NCBI GenBank assembly: GCA_964657445.1 | Contig: CAZZVB010000049.1 | Span: 1-22,699, forward strand | Reading direction: 5' to 3' | From: LMUY01 sp964657445 | GTDB lineage: Bacteria; Pseudomonadota; Alphaproteobacteria; Acetobacterales; Acetobacteraceae | Length of the DNA: 22,699 nucleotides | Shown here: positions 7,837-15,315 of the stretch, piece by piece | How positions within the stretch are numbered: position 1 is the first letter of the stretch | Layout of the letters: every line of letters starts with the position of its first letter | Notes under the pieces: model-generated | The model's database searches: none | What the model was told of the DNA's origin: nothing | Seen by the model: only the letters and a program-made list of their open reading frames with translations | Position numbers and translations under genes: made by a program

Positions 7837-9131
7837 GCAGCCTCACGGGCGATGGCGTGGAAGAACGATCCGGTCACGAAGCCCCGCCTTCCCCCCGCCG
7901 GACCGAGCGAAGCGCCCGAAGCATCTTCGACCGTCGCATACGGCAGGTCGCTGCCCGGGTCCGATACGGAAGCGTAATGGAACTCATGTCCGCGCAAGGC
8001 CGCCTCGCCCGGCACAAGCGCCCGCCGGTAGCCGAGATGCAGGGATCGCTTGGCAAAGCTGGTGCTGTGGCTGAGCAGGCCGGTCATCGGATGGCTCACC
8101 CCATCCGCCGAGATCAGCGCTGAGCCCAGCACCATGTAGCCGCCGCACTCCCCATGCACCGGCCGCGTCTGGGCAAACCGCCGAAGCCCGGCGTGAAAGC
8201 GGCCGGCTGCCGCCAGGGCAGGGGCATGCAGTTCCGGATAGCCCCCCGGCAGCCAGCACGCGTCCGCATCCTCCGGCGGCGCCTCGTCCGCCAGCGGCGA
8301 AAACGGCAAGATCGCCACCCCCTCCGCCCGCCACGCCGCCAGCAGATGCGGATAGATGAACGTGAACGCCGCATCCGAAGCCAGCGCGATCCGCTGGCCG
8401 GGTGGCGTGACCCCGGCCCCGCTCTCGCCTTTCTGCTCGCTCTCCCGTTCGTCACGAGCGATGAAGCAGCGAACGATCGCCTCCAAGTCCAAGCACCGCT
8501 CCGCCATATCCGCCAGCCGCTCCAACTGCGCCGCCAGCGCCGGGTGCTCGCCGGCTTGCACCAGCCCCAGATGCCGCTCCGGTAGCTCCAATCCGGCATC
8601 GCGCGGGATCGAACCCAGCACCGGCAGCCGCATCGCCGCCGCGACCGAGCGCCGGTGCTTCTCGCTCCCCACCCGGTTCAGCACCACGCCACCGACCCGC
8701 ACCTCCGGATCGAACCGCGCCATGCCCTCCGCGACGGCCGCCGCGGTCTGCGCCTGGCCCGTCACGTCCAGCACCAGCAGCACGGGCAGGCCGAAGCGTT
8801 TGGCCAGGTCGGCGGCACTGCCGGTACGGCCGTGGTCGCCGGCGACGCCGTCGAACAGGCCCATCGCGCTCTCCACGATCAGGATGTCCGCTCCCTCGCA
8901 GGCGCCGGCGAACAGCGAGTCCAGCAGGCCCGGCGGCATGGCCCAGCTATCGAGGGTCACGCCAGGCGCCCCGGACGCGGCCGCGTGGAACGCCGGGTCG
9001 ATGTAGTCGGGGCCGCACTTGGCGGTGCGGACGGCCAAGCCCCGCCGGCGCAACGCCGCCACCAGCCCGAGCGTCACGGTGGTCTTGCCGCCGCCGGACC
9101 GGGGCGCCGCGACCAACCAGCCGGCGGTCAT
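7833..9131 (-). CDS. cobB: Cobyrinate / hydrogenobyrinate a,c-diamide synthase
   Basis: This 432-residue glutamine- and ATP-dependent amidase acts on the a and c side chains; with the aerobic CobN chelatase present, hydrogenobyrinate is the likely substrate. The N-terminal CbiA-type domain starts with the P-loop-like APRSGGGKTT (9-18), followed by CGPDYIDP (39-46). The C-terminal class I glutamine amidotransferase domain has the nucleophile Cys329 in HGECGGYMVLG. The linker (~226-246) is unusually polar (RDERESEQKGE...), longer than expected. The ATG at 9131 is chosen because the protein match begins there; the frame is open upstream. It starts only 14 bases from the divergent cbiD start. It leads the block cobB-cobT-cobS. 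Confidence 0.95.
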   Translation of the reverse strand: MTAGWLVAAPRSGGGKTTVTLGLVAALRRRGLAVRTAKCGPDYIDPAFHAAASGAPGVTLDSWAMPPGLLDSLFAGACEGADILIVESAMGLFDGVAGDHGRTGSAADLAKRFGLPVLLVLDVTGQAQTAAAVAEGMARFDPEVRVGGVVLNRVGSEKHRRSVAAAMRLPVLGSIPRDAGLELPERHLGLVQAGEHPALAAQLERLADMAERCLDLEAIVRCFIARDERESEQKGESGAGVTPPGQRIALASDAAFTFIYPHLLAAWRAEGVAILPFSPLADEAPPEDADACWLPGGYPELHAPALAAAGRFHAGLRRFAQTRPVHGECGGYMVLGSALISADGVSHPMTGLLSHSTSFAKRSLHLGYRRALVPGEAALRGHEFHYASVSDPGSDLPYATVEDASGASLGPAGGRRGFVTGSFFHAIAREAA

Positions 9132-9145
9132 GCTAGAACCGTCTC

Positions 9146-10171
9146 GTGGACAACGGCACCAATCTGCGGCGCGGCTGGACGACCGGCGCCTGCGCGGCCG
9201 CGGCGGCAAAGGCCGCCTTCGCCGCCCTGCAGAGCGGTGACTTCCCCGACCCGGTCGAAATCCCGCTGCCGCGCGGCGGCCGGGCGGCCTTTACCCTTGC
9301 CGAAACTCGCCTTGAACCCGGCGCCGCTTGGGCCGGCATCGTAAAGGACGCCGGCGACGACCCCGACGTCACCCACGGCGCGCTGATCCGCGTCCGCATC
9401 ACGCCAGGTGGCCCAGGCCTGCGCTTCCTGGCCGGACCCGGTGTCGGCACCGTCACCCGCGCCGGCCTGCCCATCCCACCCGGCGAACCCGCGATCAATC
9501 CGGTGCCGCGTCAGATGATCCGCGACGCCCTGGCCGAAGTCGGGCGAGCCGATCTGGACATCGAGATCGGCGTCGAAGGCGGGGCCAAGCTGGCCGAACG
9601 CACACTGAACGGCCGCCTGGGCATCGTCGGCGGTCTTTCCATCCTGGGCACGACGGGGATCGTGGTGCCGTATTCCTGCGCCGCCTGGATCGACACTATC
9701 CATCGCGGCATCGACGTCGCGCGCGCCGCCGGGCTCGGCCACATCGCCGGCGCCACGGGCAGCACCAGCGAGGCCGCGGTCGCTGCCCTTTATGGCCTGC
9801 CGGAGGTGGCGCTGATCGAGATGGGGGATTTCGTCGGCGGCATGCTGCGCTACCTGCGCCGCCATCCGGTGCCGCGTCTGACCATCGCCGGCGGCGTCGC
9901 CAAGATGGCCAAGCTGGCGCAAGGCCGGCTCGACCTGCACAGCAAGCGCGGTTCGGTGGATATGGCCGATCTCGCCGAGCTGGCGGGCGTGCCAGGGGTC
10001 GCCGCAGCCAACACGGTCGCCGAAGCCGCCACGCTCGCCCCCGATCTCGGTTCTCGCATCGCTGCCGCCGCGTGGCAGACCGCCAACGCAGCGCTCGAGG
10101 GCGCGCCCGTGCAGCTCGACGTGACGGTGTTCGACCGGACGGGACGATTGCTGGGCGGTCATGGCCGGTAG
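9146..10171 (+). CDS. cbiD: Cobalt-precorrin-5B (C1)-methyltransferase CbiD
   Basis: This 341-residue protein methylates C1 of the corrin ring using S-adenosylmethionine. Family signs are GWTTGACAAAAAKAA (10-24), VKDAGDDPDVTHGA (66-79), GPGVGTVTRAGL (97-108), EPAINPVPR (114-122), LSILGTTGIVVPYS (164-177) and HSKRGSVD (265-272). It starts with GTG at 9146. CbiD belongs to the anaerobic (early cobalt insertion) route, but here sits among aerobic-type genes with no cobF visible, so it very probably performs the CobF step. It is one of only two cobalamin genes in the - strand array lying on the + strand: its 3' end overlaps cobM tail-to-tail (10159-10171) and its start is 14 bases from cobB. Any promoter must lie inside cobB. 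Confidence 0.94.
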   Translation: MDNGTNLRRGWTTGACAAAAAKAAFAALQSGDFPDPVEIPLPRGGRAAFTLAETRLEPGAAWAGIVKDAGDDPDVTHGALIRVRITPGGPGLRFLAGPGVGTVTRAGLPIPPGEPAINPVPRQMIRDALAEVGRADLDIEIGVEGGAKLAERTLNGRLGIVGGLSILGTTGIVVPYSCAAWIDTIHRGIDVARAAGLGHIAGATGSTSEAAVAALYGLPEVALIEMGDFVGGMLRYLRRHPVPRLTIAGGVAKMAKLAQGRLDLHSKRGSVDMADLAELAGVPGVAAANTVAEAATLAPDLGSRIAAAAWQTANAALEGAPVQLDVTVFDRTGRLLGGHGR

Positions 10172-10899
10172 CGCCTGACGTAGCCTGGGCTGTAAAGCGC
10201 GCTTTCTGCCGCTTCGCCCGGCTGAAGCGCCGTTCCGACCAGCAGCAGCGCCGTGCGCTCGACGCCGGCCCCGTCCAGCGTGCCGAGCGTGGCGCGGATG
10301 ATCTGCTCGTCGGGCCAGGATGCGCGGGCTACCAAGGCGGCCGGGCAGTCAGGGCCGTAATGCGGGATCAGCATCGCCAGCGCCTGCGGCAACATCGCCG
10401 CCGCGAGATGGATCGCGAGCGTGGCGCCCGTCGCCGCATAGGCGGCCAACTGCTCACCCGGCGGCATCGCCGACGCGCGGCCGGGCAGGCGGGTCAGCAC
10501 GATGGTTTGCGCCACGCCAGGCACCGTCAGTTCGCGCCCGAGCGCTGCGGCCGCGGCGGCGAACGCAGGCACGCCCGGCGTCAGCGTGAACGGAATGCCG
10601 TGCCGCTCCAGCCGCCGCAACTGCTCCGCCACCGCGCTGTAGAGCGACAAGTCGCCGGAATGCAGCCGCGCCACGTCCTGCCCGCGAGCATGCGCCGCGA
10701 CAAACGCCTGCTCGATCGCGTCGAGGTCGAGCGGCGCGGTGTCGATCAGCGTGGTTCCTGGCGCACAATGCGCCAGCATCGCCCGCGGCACGATCGACCC
10801 CGCGAACAGGCACACCGGGCAATCCGCGAGCAACCGCGCCCCCCGCACCGTGATCAAATCCGCCGCGCCCGGCCCCGCTCCAATGAAGTGAACCGTCAC
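10159..10899 (-). CDS. cobM: Precorrin-4 C11-methyltransferase
   Basis: This 246-residue tetrapyrrole methylase family member transfers a methyl group from S-adenosylmethionine to C11 of precorrin-4. Visible motifs are the N-terminal HFIGAGPGAADLIT (4-17), LHSGDLSLYSA (79-89), TPGVPAF (107-113) and LTRLPGRA (135-142), all characteristic of CobM/CbiF. The length is near the usual ~250. The GTG at 10897-10899 overlaps the cobE stop as GTGA, fixing the start; the frame is open further upstream but that part has no family resemblance. It is the last gene of cobL-cobE-cobM, and its last 13 bases overlap the end of cbiD on the other strand. Confidence 0.95.
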   Translation of the reverse strand: MTVHFIGAGPGAADLITVRGARLLADCPVCLFAGSIVPRAMLAHCAPGTTLIDTAPLDLDAIEQAFVAAHARGQDVARLHSGDLSLYSAVAEQLRRLERHGIPFTLTPGVPAFAAAAAALGRELTVPGVAQTIVLTRLPGRASAMPPGEQLAAYAATGATLAIHLAAAMLPQALAMLIPHYGPDCPAALVARASWPDEQIIRATLGTLDGAGVERTALLLVGTALQPGEAAESALYSPGYVRRYRP

Positions 10900-11297
10900 G
10901 CTACGTGCAAACCTGCTTCCTCGCCCTGATCGAGAGAGCGGGGTGATGGGCCAGCGTGCACCGCAACTACGCAGGTCGCCGATGCGTTCGCCATTCGCGC
11001 CCGCACCAAAACGCCGCCACCCGACAGCGCGCAAGCCTCGGCAATGCCAGGCAGCCCCAAGCCCTTCCTATGGCTGAGCCTAAGCGTCTCCGGATCGACC
11101 GGCACTGCGACGCCCAACTCCGCCGCCGCCACAAACCGTAACGGTACGCCCAGCATCCCCGCCGCCTCCAGCAACCCGGGCTCGTCCCGCTTCCAATCAG
11201 GCGCCGCCAGCGCATCGACCTGGCCCGCTTCCCGCACCAGGGCCACGATCGCGTCCGCCGGGCACAAGCGGCGGCATCCTATCCCAGCCACGATCAC
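10896..11297 (-). CDS. cobE: CobE-like protein (CbiG C-terminal domain)
   Basis: This protein of ~133 residues matches the C-terminal domain of CbiG, which stands alone as CobE in aerobic cobalamin clusters. Recognisable parts are VAGIGCRRLCPADAI at the start, 'DPETLRLSHRKGLGLPGIAEACAL' split over ~68-91, and a conserved-looking end including SATCVVAVHAG. CbiG in the anaerobic route opens the ring-A lactone and releases a two-carbon unit; CobE's own reaction is not established. The GTG at 11295-11297 overlaps the cobL stop as GTGA, repeating the pattern of this block; an ATG at 11315 in the same frame is an alternative that adds six residues but has no ribosome-binding site. It lies between cobL and cobM. 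Confidence 0.88.
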   Translation of the reverse strand: MIVAGIGCRRLCPADAIVALVREAGQVDALAAPDWKRDEPGLLEAAGMLGVPLRFVAAAELGVAVPVDPETLRLSHRKGLGLPGIAEACALSGGGVLVRARMANASATCVVAVHAGPSPRSLDQGEEAGLHVA

Positions 11298-12490
11298 GGC
11301 TTTTCCGCCGCCCATTGCGTGACGGTCATGGCCGGCCGGAAAGCGTGCATCGGTCCCACAGCGTCCAGCCGCGCCAGCGACACGCGCAGCAGCGTCCCGC
11401 CGCGCTCGGACTGTGCTGCCAGCAGCGCGGTTTCGGTTTCCACCGTCACGGCATTGGCGACGATCCGGCCGCCCGAGCTCAGCGCATCCCACGCCGTCGC
11501 GATCACGCCTGGGCGGTGCGCGCCACCGCCCAGGAACACCGCATCCGGGCGAGGCAGACCCGCCAGCGCCTCGGGCGCCGCGCCCTGCACCACCTGCAAG
11601 GCGGGCACGCCCAAAGCCGCGGCATTGCGCTCGATACGCGCGACCCGGTCGCGATCGGGTTCGATCGCGATGGCGCGATTGGCGGGGTGGCGCAGCATCC
11701 ACTCGATCCCGATCGACCCGGCGCCGCCGCCGACATCCCACAGCAGCTCCCCCCGCCGCGGCGCCAGCGAGGACAGCGTGATGGCGCGGATTTCCCGCCG
11801 GGTGAGCTGCCCGTCATGCTCATACAGATCGTCGGGCAGCCCCGTGGCGAGATGTTGCCTGACCGGACCAGCGACGTCGATCGCGACGGTGTTCAGGGCG
11901 TGTGTCCCGGAGAGGTCGAATCCCTCCGCCGTCGTGTCGCGCACCCGCTCCGCCGGCCCGCCGAGCGCTTCCAACACGGTGATGCGTGATTGGCCGAGGC
12001 CGCGTTGCCGCAGCAGGGCGGCGATGGCGGCCGGGGTCTGTGCACCGGCGGACAGCACCAGCACCCGGGCGCCCGGCTGTAGATGCGGGACGATCGCCGC
12101 CAGCGGCCGGCCGCAGGCGGACAACTCCGCCACGTCGGCGAACGCCCAGCCAAGCCGCGCCCGTGACAGCGCGAACGCGGACGGAGCGGGGTAGCAGACG
12201 ATTTCATCCGTTGGCACCCGCCGCGCGAGCATGGTGCCCACGCCGAAGCAGAACGGATCCCCGGTGGCCAGCACCGCCACGGCCTGGCCGCGACGGTCCA
12301 GAATGGCCGGCACGGCGCTCTCCATCGGGCTTGGCCAGGCCTGCGTGTCACCGGTGATGGCCGAAGCTGCGAGCGCCAGGTGCCGCTCACCGCCGATCAC
12401 CAGCGTCGCCCCTGCGACGGCGTCCCGGGCCGCGGGCGGCAGGAATCCGTCTTCGCCGATGCCAACGATAGCAAGCCATGGCGCGGTCAT
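11294..12490 (-). CDS. cobL: Precorrin-6Y C5,C15-methyltransferase (decarboxylating), CbiE-CbiT fusion
   Basis: This 398-residue two-domain enzyme methylates C5 and C15 and decarboxylates the C12 acetate, giving precorrin-8x. Residues ~5-205 are the CbiE-like methylase (LAIVGIGEDGF at 6-16, LATGDPFCFGVG at 74-85, PAPSAFALS at 101-109). Residues ~225-395 are the CbiT-like domain (DGQLTRREIRA at 226-236, SAM-binding DVGGGAGSIGIEW at 252-264, VFLGGGAHRPG at 318-328). The fused arrangement is the CobL form of the aerobic pathway. The ATG at 12488-12490 begins the family match; the open frame runs further into antisense of cobK. It is separated by 14 bases from the divergent cobK start and leads cobL-cobE-cobM. 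Confidence 0.96.
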   Translation of the reverse strand: MTAPWLAIVGIGEDGFLPPAARDAVAGATLVIGGERHLALAASAITGDTQAWPSPMESAVPAILDRRGQAVAVLATGDPFCFGVGTMLARRVPTDEIVCYPAPSAFALSRARLGWAFADVAELSACGRPLAAIVPHLQPGARVLVLSAGAQTPAAIAALLRQRGLGQSRITVLEALGGPAERVRDTTAEGFDLSGTHALNTVAIDVAGPVRQHLATGLPDDLYEHDGQLTRREIRAITLSSLAPRRGELLWDVGGGAGSIGIEWMLRHPANRAIAIEPDRDRVARIERNAAALGVPALQVVQGAAPEALAGLPRPDAVFLGGGAHRPGVIATAWDALSSGGRIVANAVTVETETALLAAQSERGGTLLRVSLARLDAVGPMHAFRPAMTVTQWAAEKP

Positions 12491-12504
12491 GTCACAAGCA
12501 CCCC

Positions 12505-13245
12505 ATGCGCGTGCTGATCCTGGGCGGAACCACGGAGGCGACGGCGATTTGCCGAGCCCTCGCGGGCGACGCACGTTACGCCCCGGTGCTGTCGCTGGCC
12601 GGCCGCACCCGCTCGCCGGTGGCGCCCCCCGTCCCCTGGCGGATCGGCGGCTTTGGCGGCGCCGCCGGGCTGGCCGAGTACCTCCGCCGAGAACGAGTGG
12701 ATGCGATGATCGACGCGACGCATCCGTTTGCCGCGCGCATGACAATCAACGCCCAGAGTGCGGCCGCGGAGTGCGGAGTTCCGATGGTCGCCGTTTTGCG
12801 CCCAGCCTGGCGCCCCGCCGATGGCGATCGCTGGACCAGCGTGTCCAGCATGGCCGACGCTGCCGCAGCCCTCGGCCCGGAGCCGCTTAGGGTTTTCCTG
12901 ACCGTGGGCCAGGGCGATCTCGCGCCGTTCGGTCCGCCACACTGGTATTTGGTGCGTAGCGTCGATCCTCCGGCCGACGCGCCGCCGGGCGCCTTGATTG
13001 TCACGGCGCGCGGCCCGTTCGCGGAGGCGGACGATCACGCCCTCATGTCGAGCCACCGGATCGAGCGGCTGGTCACGAAGAACTCGGGCGGCAGCGCCGT
13101 CGCGGGCAAGCTGGCTGCTGCCCGGTCGCTCGGTATTCCGGTGGTGATGGTGGACCGTCCGCCGCCGCCGGACGGCCTGGTGGTGCCGGATGCCGCAACG
13201 GCTCTGCAATGGCTGCATGGTCAGGCCGCACTCCGCGGCGTGTAG
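12505..13245 (+). CDS. cobK: Precorrin-6A reductase
   Basis: This 246-residue NADPH-dependent reductase converts precorrin-6A to dihydro-precorrin-6 (6B). Family signs are the N-terminal MRVLILGGTTEATA (1-14), DATHPFA (70-76) and the C-terminal TKNSGG (191-196). The ATG at 12505 is preferred over an in-frame upstream ATG at 12478 because the family match begins there. It is a lone + strand gene within the - strand cobalamin array: its 3' end overlaps cobJ tail-to-tail over 25 bases (13221-13245), and its start is 14 bases from the divergent cobL start, so its promoter would have to lie within cobL. Any transcript reading from cobJ into cobL would be antisense to all of cobK. Confidence 0.96.
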   Translation: MRVLILGGTTEATAICRALAGDARYAPVLSLAGRTRSPVAPPVPWRIGGFGGAAGLAEYLRRERVDAMIDATHPFAARMTINAQSAAAECGVPMVAVLRPAWRPADGDRWTSVSSMADAAAALGPEPLRVFLTVGQGDLAPFGPPHWYLVRSVDPPADAPPGALIVTARGPFAEADDHALMSSHRIERLVTKNSGGSAVAGKLAAARSLGIPVVMVDRPPPPDGLVVPDAATALQWLHGQAALRGV

Positions 13246-13970
13246 AGCCAGGAACCGCCGCCCGGACGCATGATGGCCTGTGTCGCTGCCGACCCGACCA
13301 TGACCAGGGTCCGCATGTCGGCCCGCACCGGGTCCGCTTCGGCAAGCGTCGTGATGTCCACCCGTTCGTCCGGCCGGCTGATTGCGGTGGCGAACGCGAC
13401 CGGCGTGGCTGGCGGCAGGATCGCGCGCAACGCATCGAAGGCTGCGCCTAATTGCCATGGGCGCGCGCGCGAGACCGGATTGTAGAGCGCCATGACAAAA
13501 CCGGCATTGGCCGCGGCCCGCAAACGATCGAGAACGGTAACCCAAGGTTTGAGATTGTCCGACAGCGAAATGGCGCAGAAATCGTGCCCGAGCGGCGCGC
13601 CCAATCGCGCGGCGGCCGACAGCAGTGCAGATATACCCGGAATGACTTCGATGTCCAAGGCAGCGAAGGGCGGGTGCCCGTCCACCGCCTCGAACACCGC
13701 GGCTGCCATGCCGAACACGCCAGGATCGCCGCCGGATACGACCGCAACCTGGTATCCGGCCTGCGCCAGCGTCAGCGCGTGGCGCGCGCGCTCCAGTTCG
13801 ACCCGGTTGTCCGAGGCGTGGCGGCTCTGCCCGGCCCGATGCGGCACGCGGTCGAGGTAGGGGCCGTAGCCAACAAGGTCGGTCGCATCCTCCAGCACTT
13901 GCGCCGCGCGTGGGGCAAGCAACGCCGGATCACCGGGCCCGATGCCGACGATGGTCAGCCGCCCGCTCAC
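13221..13970 (-). CDS. cobJ: Precorrin-3B C17-methyltransferase
   Basis: This 249-residue tetrapyrrole methylase performs the C17 methylation coupled to ring contraction, giving precorrin-4. Motifs visible are TIVGIGPGDPALL (6-18), the substrate/cofactor loop VVSGGDPGVFGMA (77-89), VIPGISA (109-115), DFCAISLSDNL (130-140) and ALYNPVSRARPWQL (161-174). The start is GTG at 13968-13970, overlapping the cobI stop as GTGA. It is the last gene of the seven-gene block behind the riboswitch. Its 3' end overlaps cobK on the other strand by 25 bases, and the next gene in its own direction, cobL, starts 730 bases further on. Confidence 0.96.
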   Translation of the reverse strand: MSGRLTIVGIGPGDPALLAPRAAQVLEDATDLVGYGPYLDRVPHRAGQSRHASDNRVELERARHALTLAQAGYQVAVVSGGDPGVFGMAAAVFEAVDGHPPFAALDIEVIPGISALLSAAARLGAPLGHDFCAISLSDNLKPWVTVLDRLRAAANAGFVMALYNPVSRARPWQLGAAFDALRAILPPATPVAFATAISRPDERVDITTLAEADPVRADMRTLVMVGSAATQAIMRPGGGSWLYTPRSAA

Positions 13971-14692
13971 CGTACGCCCCGCCGCCCCGGCACCAGCACC
14001 AGCGAGAAATACGGCGCCGGACCATCCGGCATGGTGGCGAGCTTTTCGATGCGTTCGCCCGGCATGGTGCCGCGCTCGACATACAGCGCGTGCTCGGCGC
14101 GTCCGGCCTCCGCCAGTGCCGCGCGGATCTTGGGCAAATGACGGCCAACCTTCATGATCACGGCGGCATCGGTGGTGCGCAGCCGTGCCGCCAGGGTCGC
14201 AAGATCCAGCGTGCCCGGCAGCACGGTCAGAATGTCGTCGCCATGCGTCATCGGGGTGCCCGCGCGTGTCCAGGCGCCGGACATCCCGGTCACGCCCGGC
14301 ACGACTTCATGCGCGAAGCGGGACGAGAGCCGATCGAACACGTACATGGCCGAACCGTAGAAAAACGGATCGCCTTCGCACAGAAGCGCCACCGACACAC
14401 CGGATGCCAGGCGGGCCGCGATGGTGGCGGCAGACGCTTCGTAGAACGCCGCCATCTCCATCGCATACCGCGGGTCCGTGAGCGGGACCTCCGTCGTGAA
14501 CGGGTAATCGAACCGCAGGGCCTCGGCGTCCGGCCGCAACTGCGCCGCCGCGATTGCGCGGGCGTGGCTGGGCCGGCCGTGCTTGGCGAAATACGCGTAG
14601 GCCGGCGCGGCGGACAGGACGCGCGCCGCCTTCAGCGTCATCAGTTCCGGATCGCCCGGGCCGACACCGACGCTGTATAGCGTTCCAGTCAT
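13967..14692 (-). CDS. cobI: Precorrin-2 C20-methyltransferase
   Basis: This 241-residue tetrapyrrole methylase adds the C20 methyl group to precorrin-2, giving precorrin-3A, the CobG substrate. Visible motifs are SVGVGPGDPELMTLKA (7-22), FDYPFTTE (61-68), LLCEGDPFFYGSAMY (103-117), VVPGVTGMSGAW (130-141) and MKVGRHLPKIR (180-190), typical of CobI/CbiL. The ATG at 14690-14692 overlaps the cobH stop as ATGA and fits the family N-terminus; the longer open frame upstream lies antisense to nothing recognisable and overlaps cobH. It is coupled downstream to cobJ. Confidence 0.96.
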   Translation of the reverse strand: MTGTLYSVGVGPGDPELMTLKAARVLSAAPAYAYFAKHGRPSHARAIAAAQLRPDAEALRFDYPFTTEVPLTDPRYAMEMAAFYEASAATIAARLASGVSVALLCEGDPFFYGSAMYVFDRLSSRFAHEVVPGVTGMSGAWTRAGTPMTHGDDILTVLPGTLDLATLAARLRTTDAAVIMKVGRHLPKIRAALAEAGRAEHALYVERGTMPGERIEKLATMPDGPAPYFSLVLVPGRRGVR

Positions 14693-15315
14693 TCCCGGTC
14701 GCTCGCCAGCGCGTTCACCGCGGCCACCGCCATGGCGCTGCCGCCCCGACGGCCCGGCAGCACGAGGCAGGGTACCCGGCCATCCGCCCACAGCGCCGCC
14801 TTCGACTCAGCAGCACCCACGAAGCCGACCGGCAGCCCGATGATCGCCGCCGGGGCAGGGGCGCCCGCATCCAGCAGTTCCAGCAAGTGGAACAGGGCGG
14901 TCGGCGCGTTGCCGATCGCAACGACCGCGCCGCCCAGCCGGCTGCCCCACAGGTCGAGCGCCGCAGCCGAACGGGTATTGCCGACGCGCCGGGCGAGGTC
15001 GGGCGTGCGCGGATCGTCGAGCGTGCAGATCACCTCGTTGCCGGCCGGCAATCGGGCGCGGGTAATGCCGTGCGCGACCATCTTCGCATCGCACAGGATC
15101 GGCGCTCCGGCGTGCAGGGCCGCTCGTGCCGCATCGGTGAAGCCGCAGGAGAACCGGAGGTCCTGCGCGACCTCCACCATCCCGGCGGCATGGATGATGC
15201 GCACGGCCACGCGCGCTTCGTCGGGGCTGTAGCCCGACAGATCGGCTTCGGCGCGGATGGTGGCGAAGGACAGGGCGTAGATCGCGCTGCCATCCCGGAT
15301 GTAGTCGCGGCTCAT
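14689..15315 (-). CDS. cobH: Precorrin-8X methylmutase
   Basis: This 208-residue enzyme moves a methyl group from C11 to C12, converting precorrin-8x to hydrogenobyrinate. It shows the family N-terminus YIRDGSAIYALSFATIRAEA (5-24), the motif RIIHAAGM (39-46) containing the presumed catalytic His42, CDAKMVAHGI, GNAPTALFHLLEL and GLPVGFVGAAESK. Length matches the usual ~210. Its ATG overlaps the cobG stop as ATGA (15312-15315) and its stop overlaps cobI, so cobG-cobH-cobI are likely translated in a coupled way. Confidence 0.97.
   Translation of the reverse strand: MSRDYIRDGSAIYALSFATIRAEADLSGYSPDEARVAVRIIHAAGMVEVAQDLRFSCGFTDAARAALHAGAPILCDAKMVAHGITRARLPAGNEVICTLDDPRTPDLARRVGNTRSAAALDLWGSRLGGAVVAIGNAPTALFHLLELLDAGAPAPAAIIGLPVGFVGAAESKAALWADGRVPCLVLPGRRGGSAMAVAAVNALASDRE

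Noticed and set aside
9128..10162. 344-codon - strand open frame opposite cbiD
   Set aside because: Composition is of the shadow type, and CbiD motifs are clear on the + strand.
9328..10929. 533-codon + strand open frame overlapping cbiD and cobM
   Set aside because: The protein is Arg/His/Gly-rich and low in hydrophobic residues, typical of a GC-rich shadow frame over two well-identified genes.
12487..13545. 352-codon - strand open frame opposite cobK
   Set aside because: No recognisable motif; cobK on the other strand is certain. Only its position, not its sequence, could suggest an antisense product.
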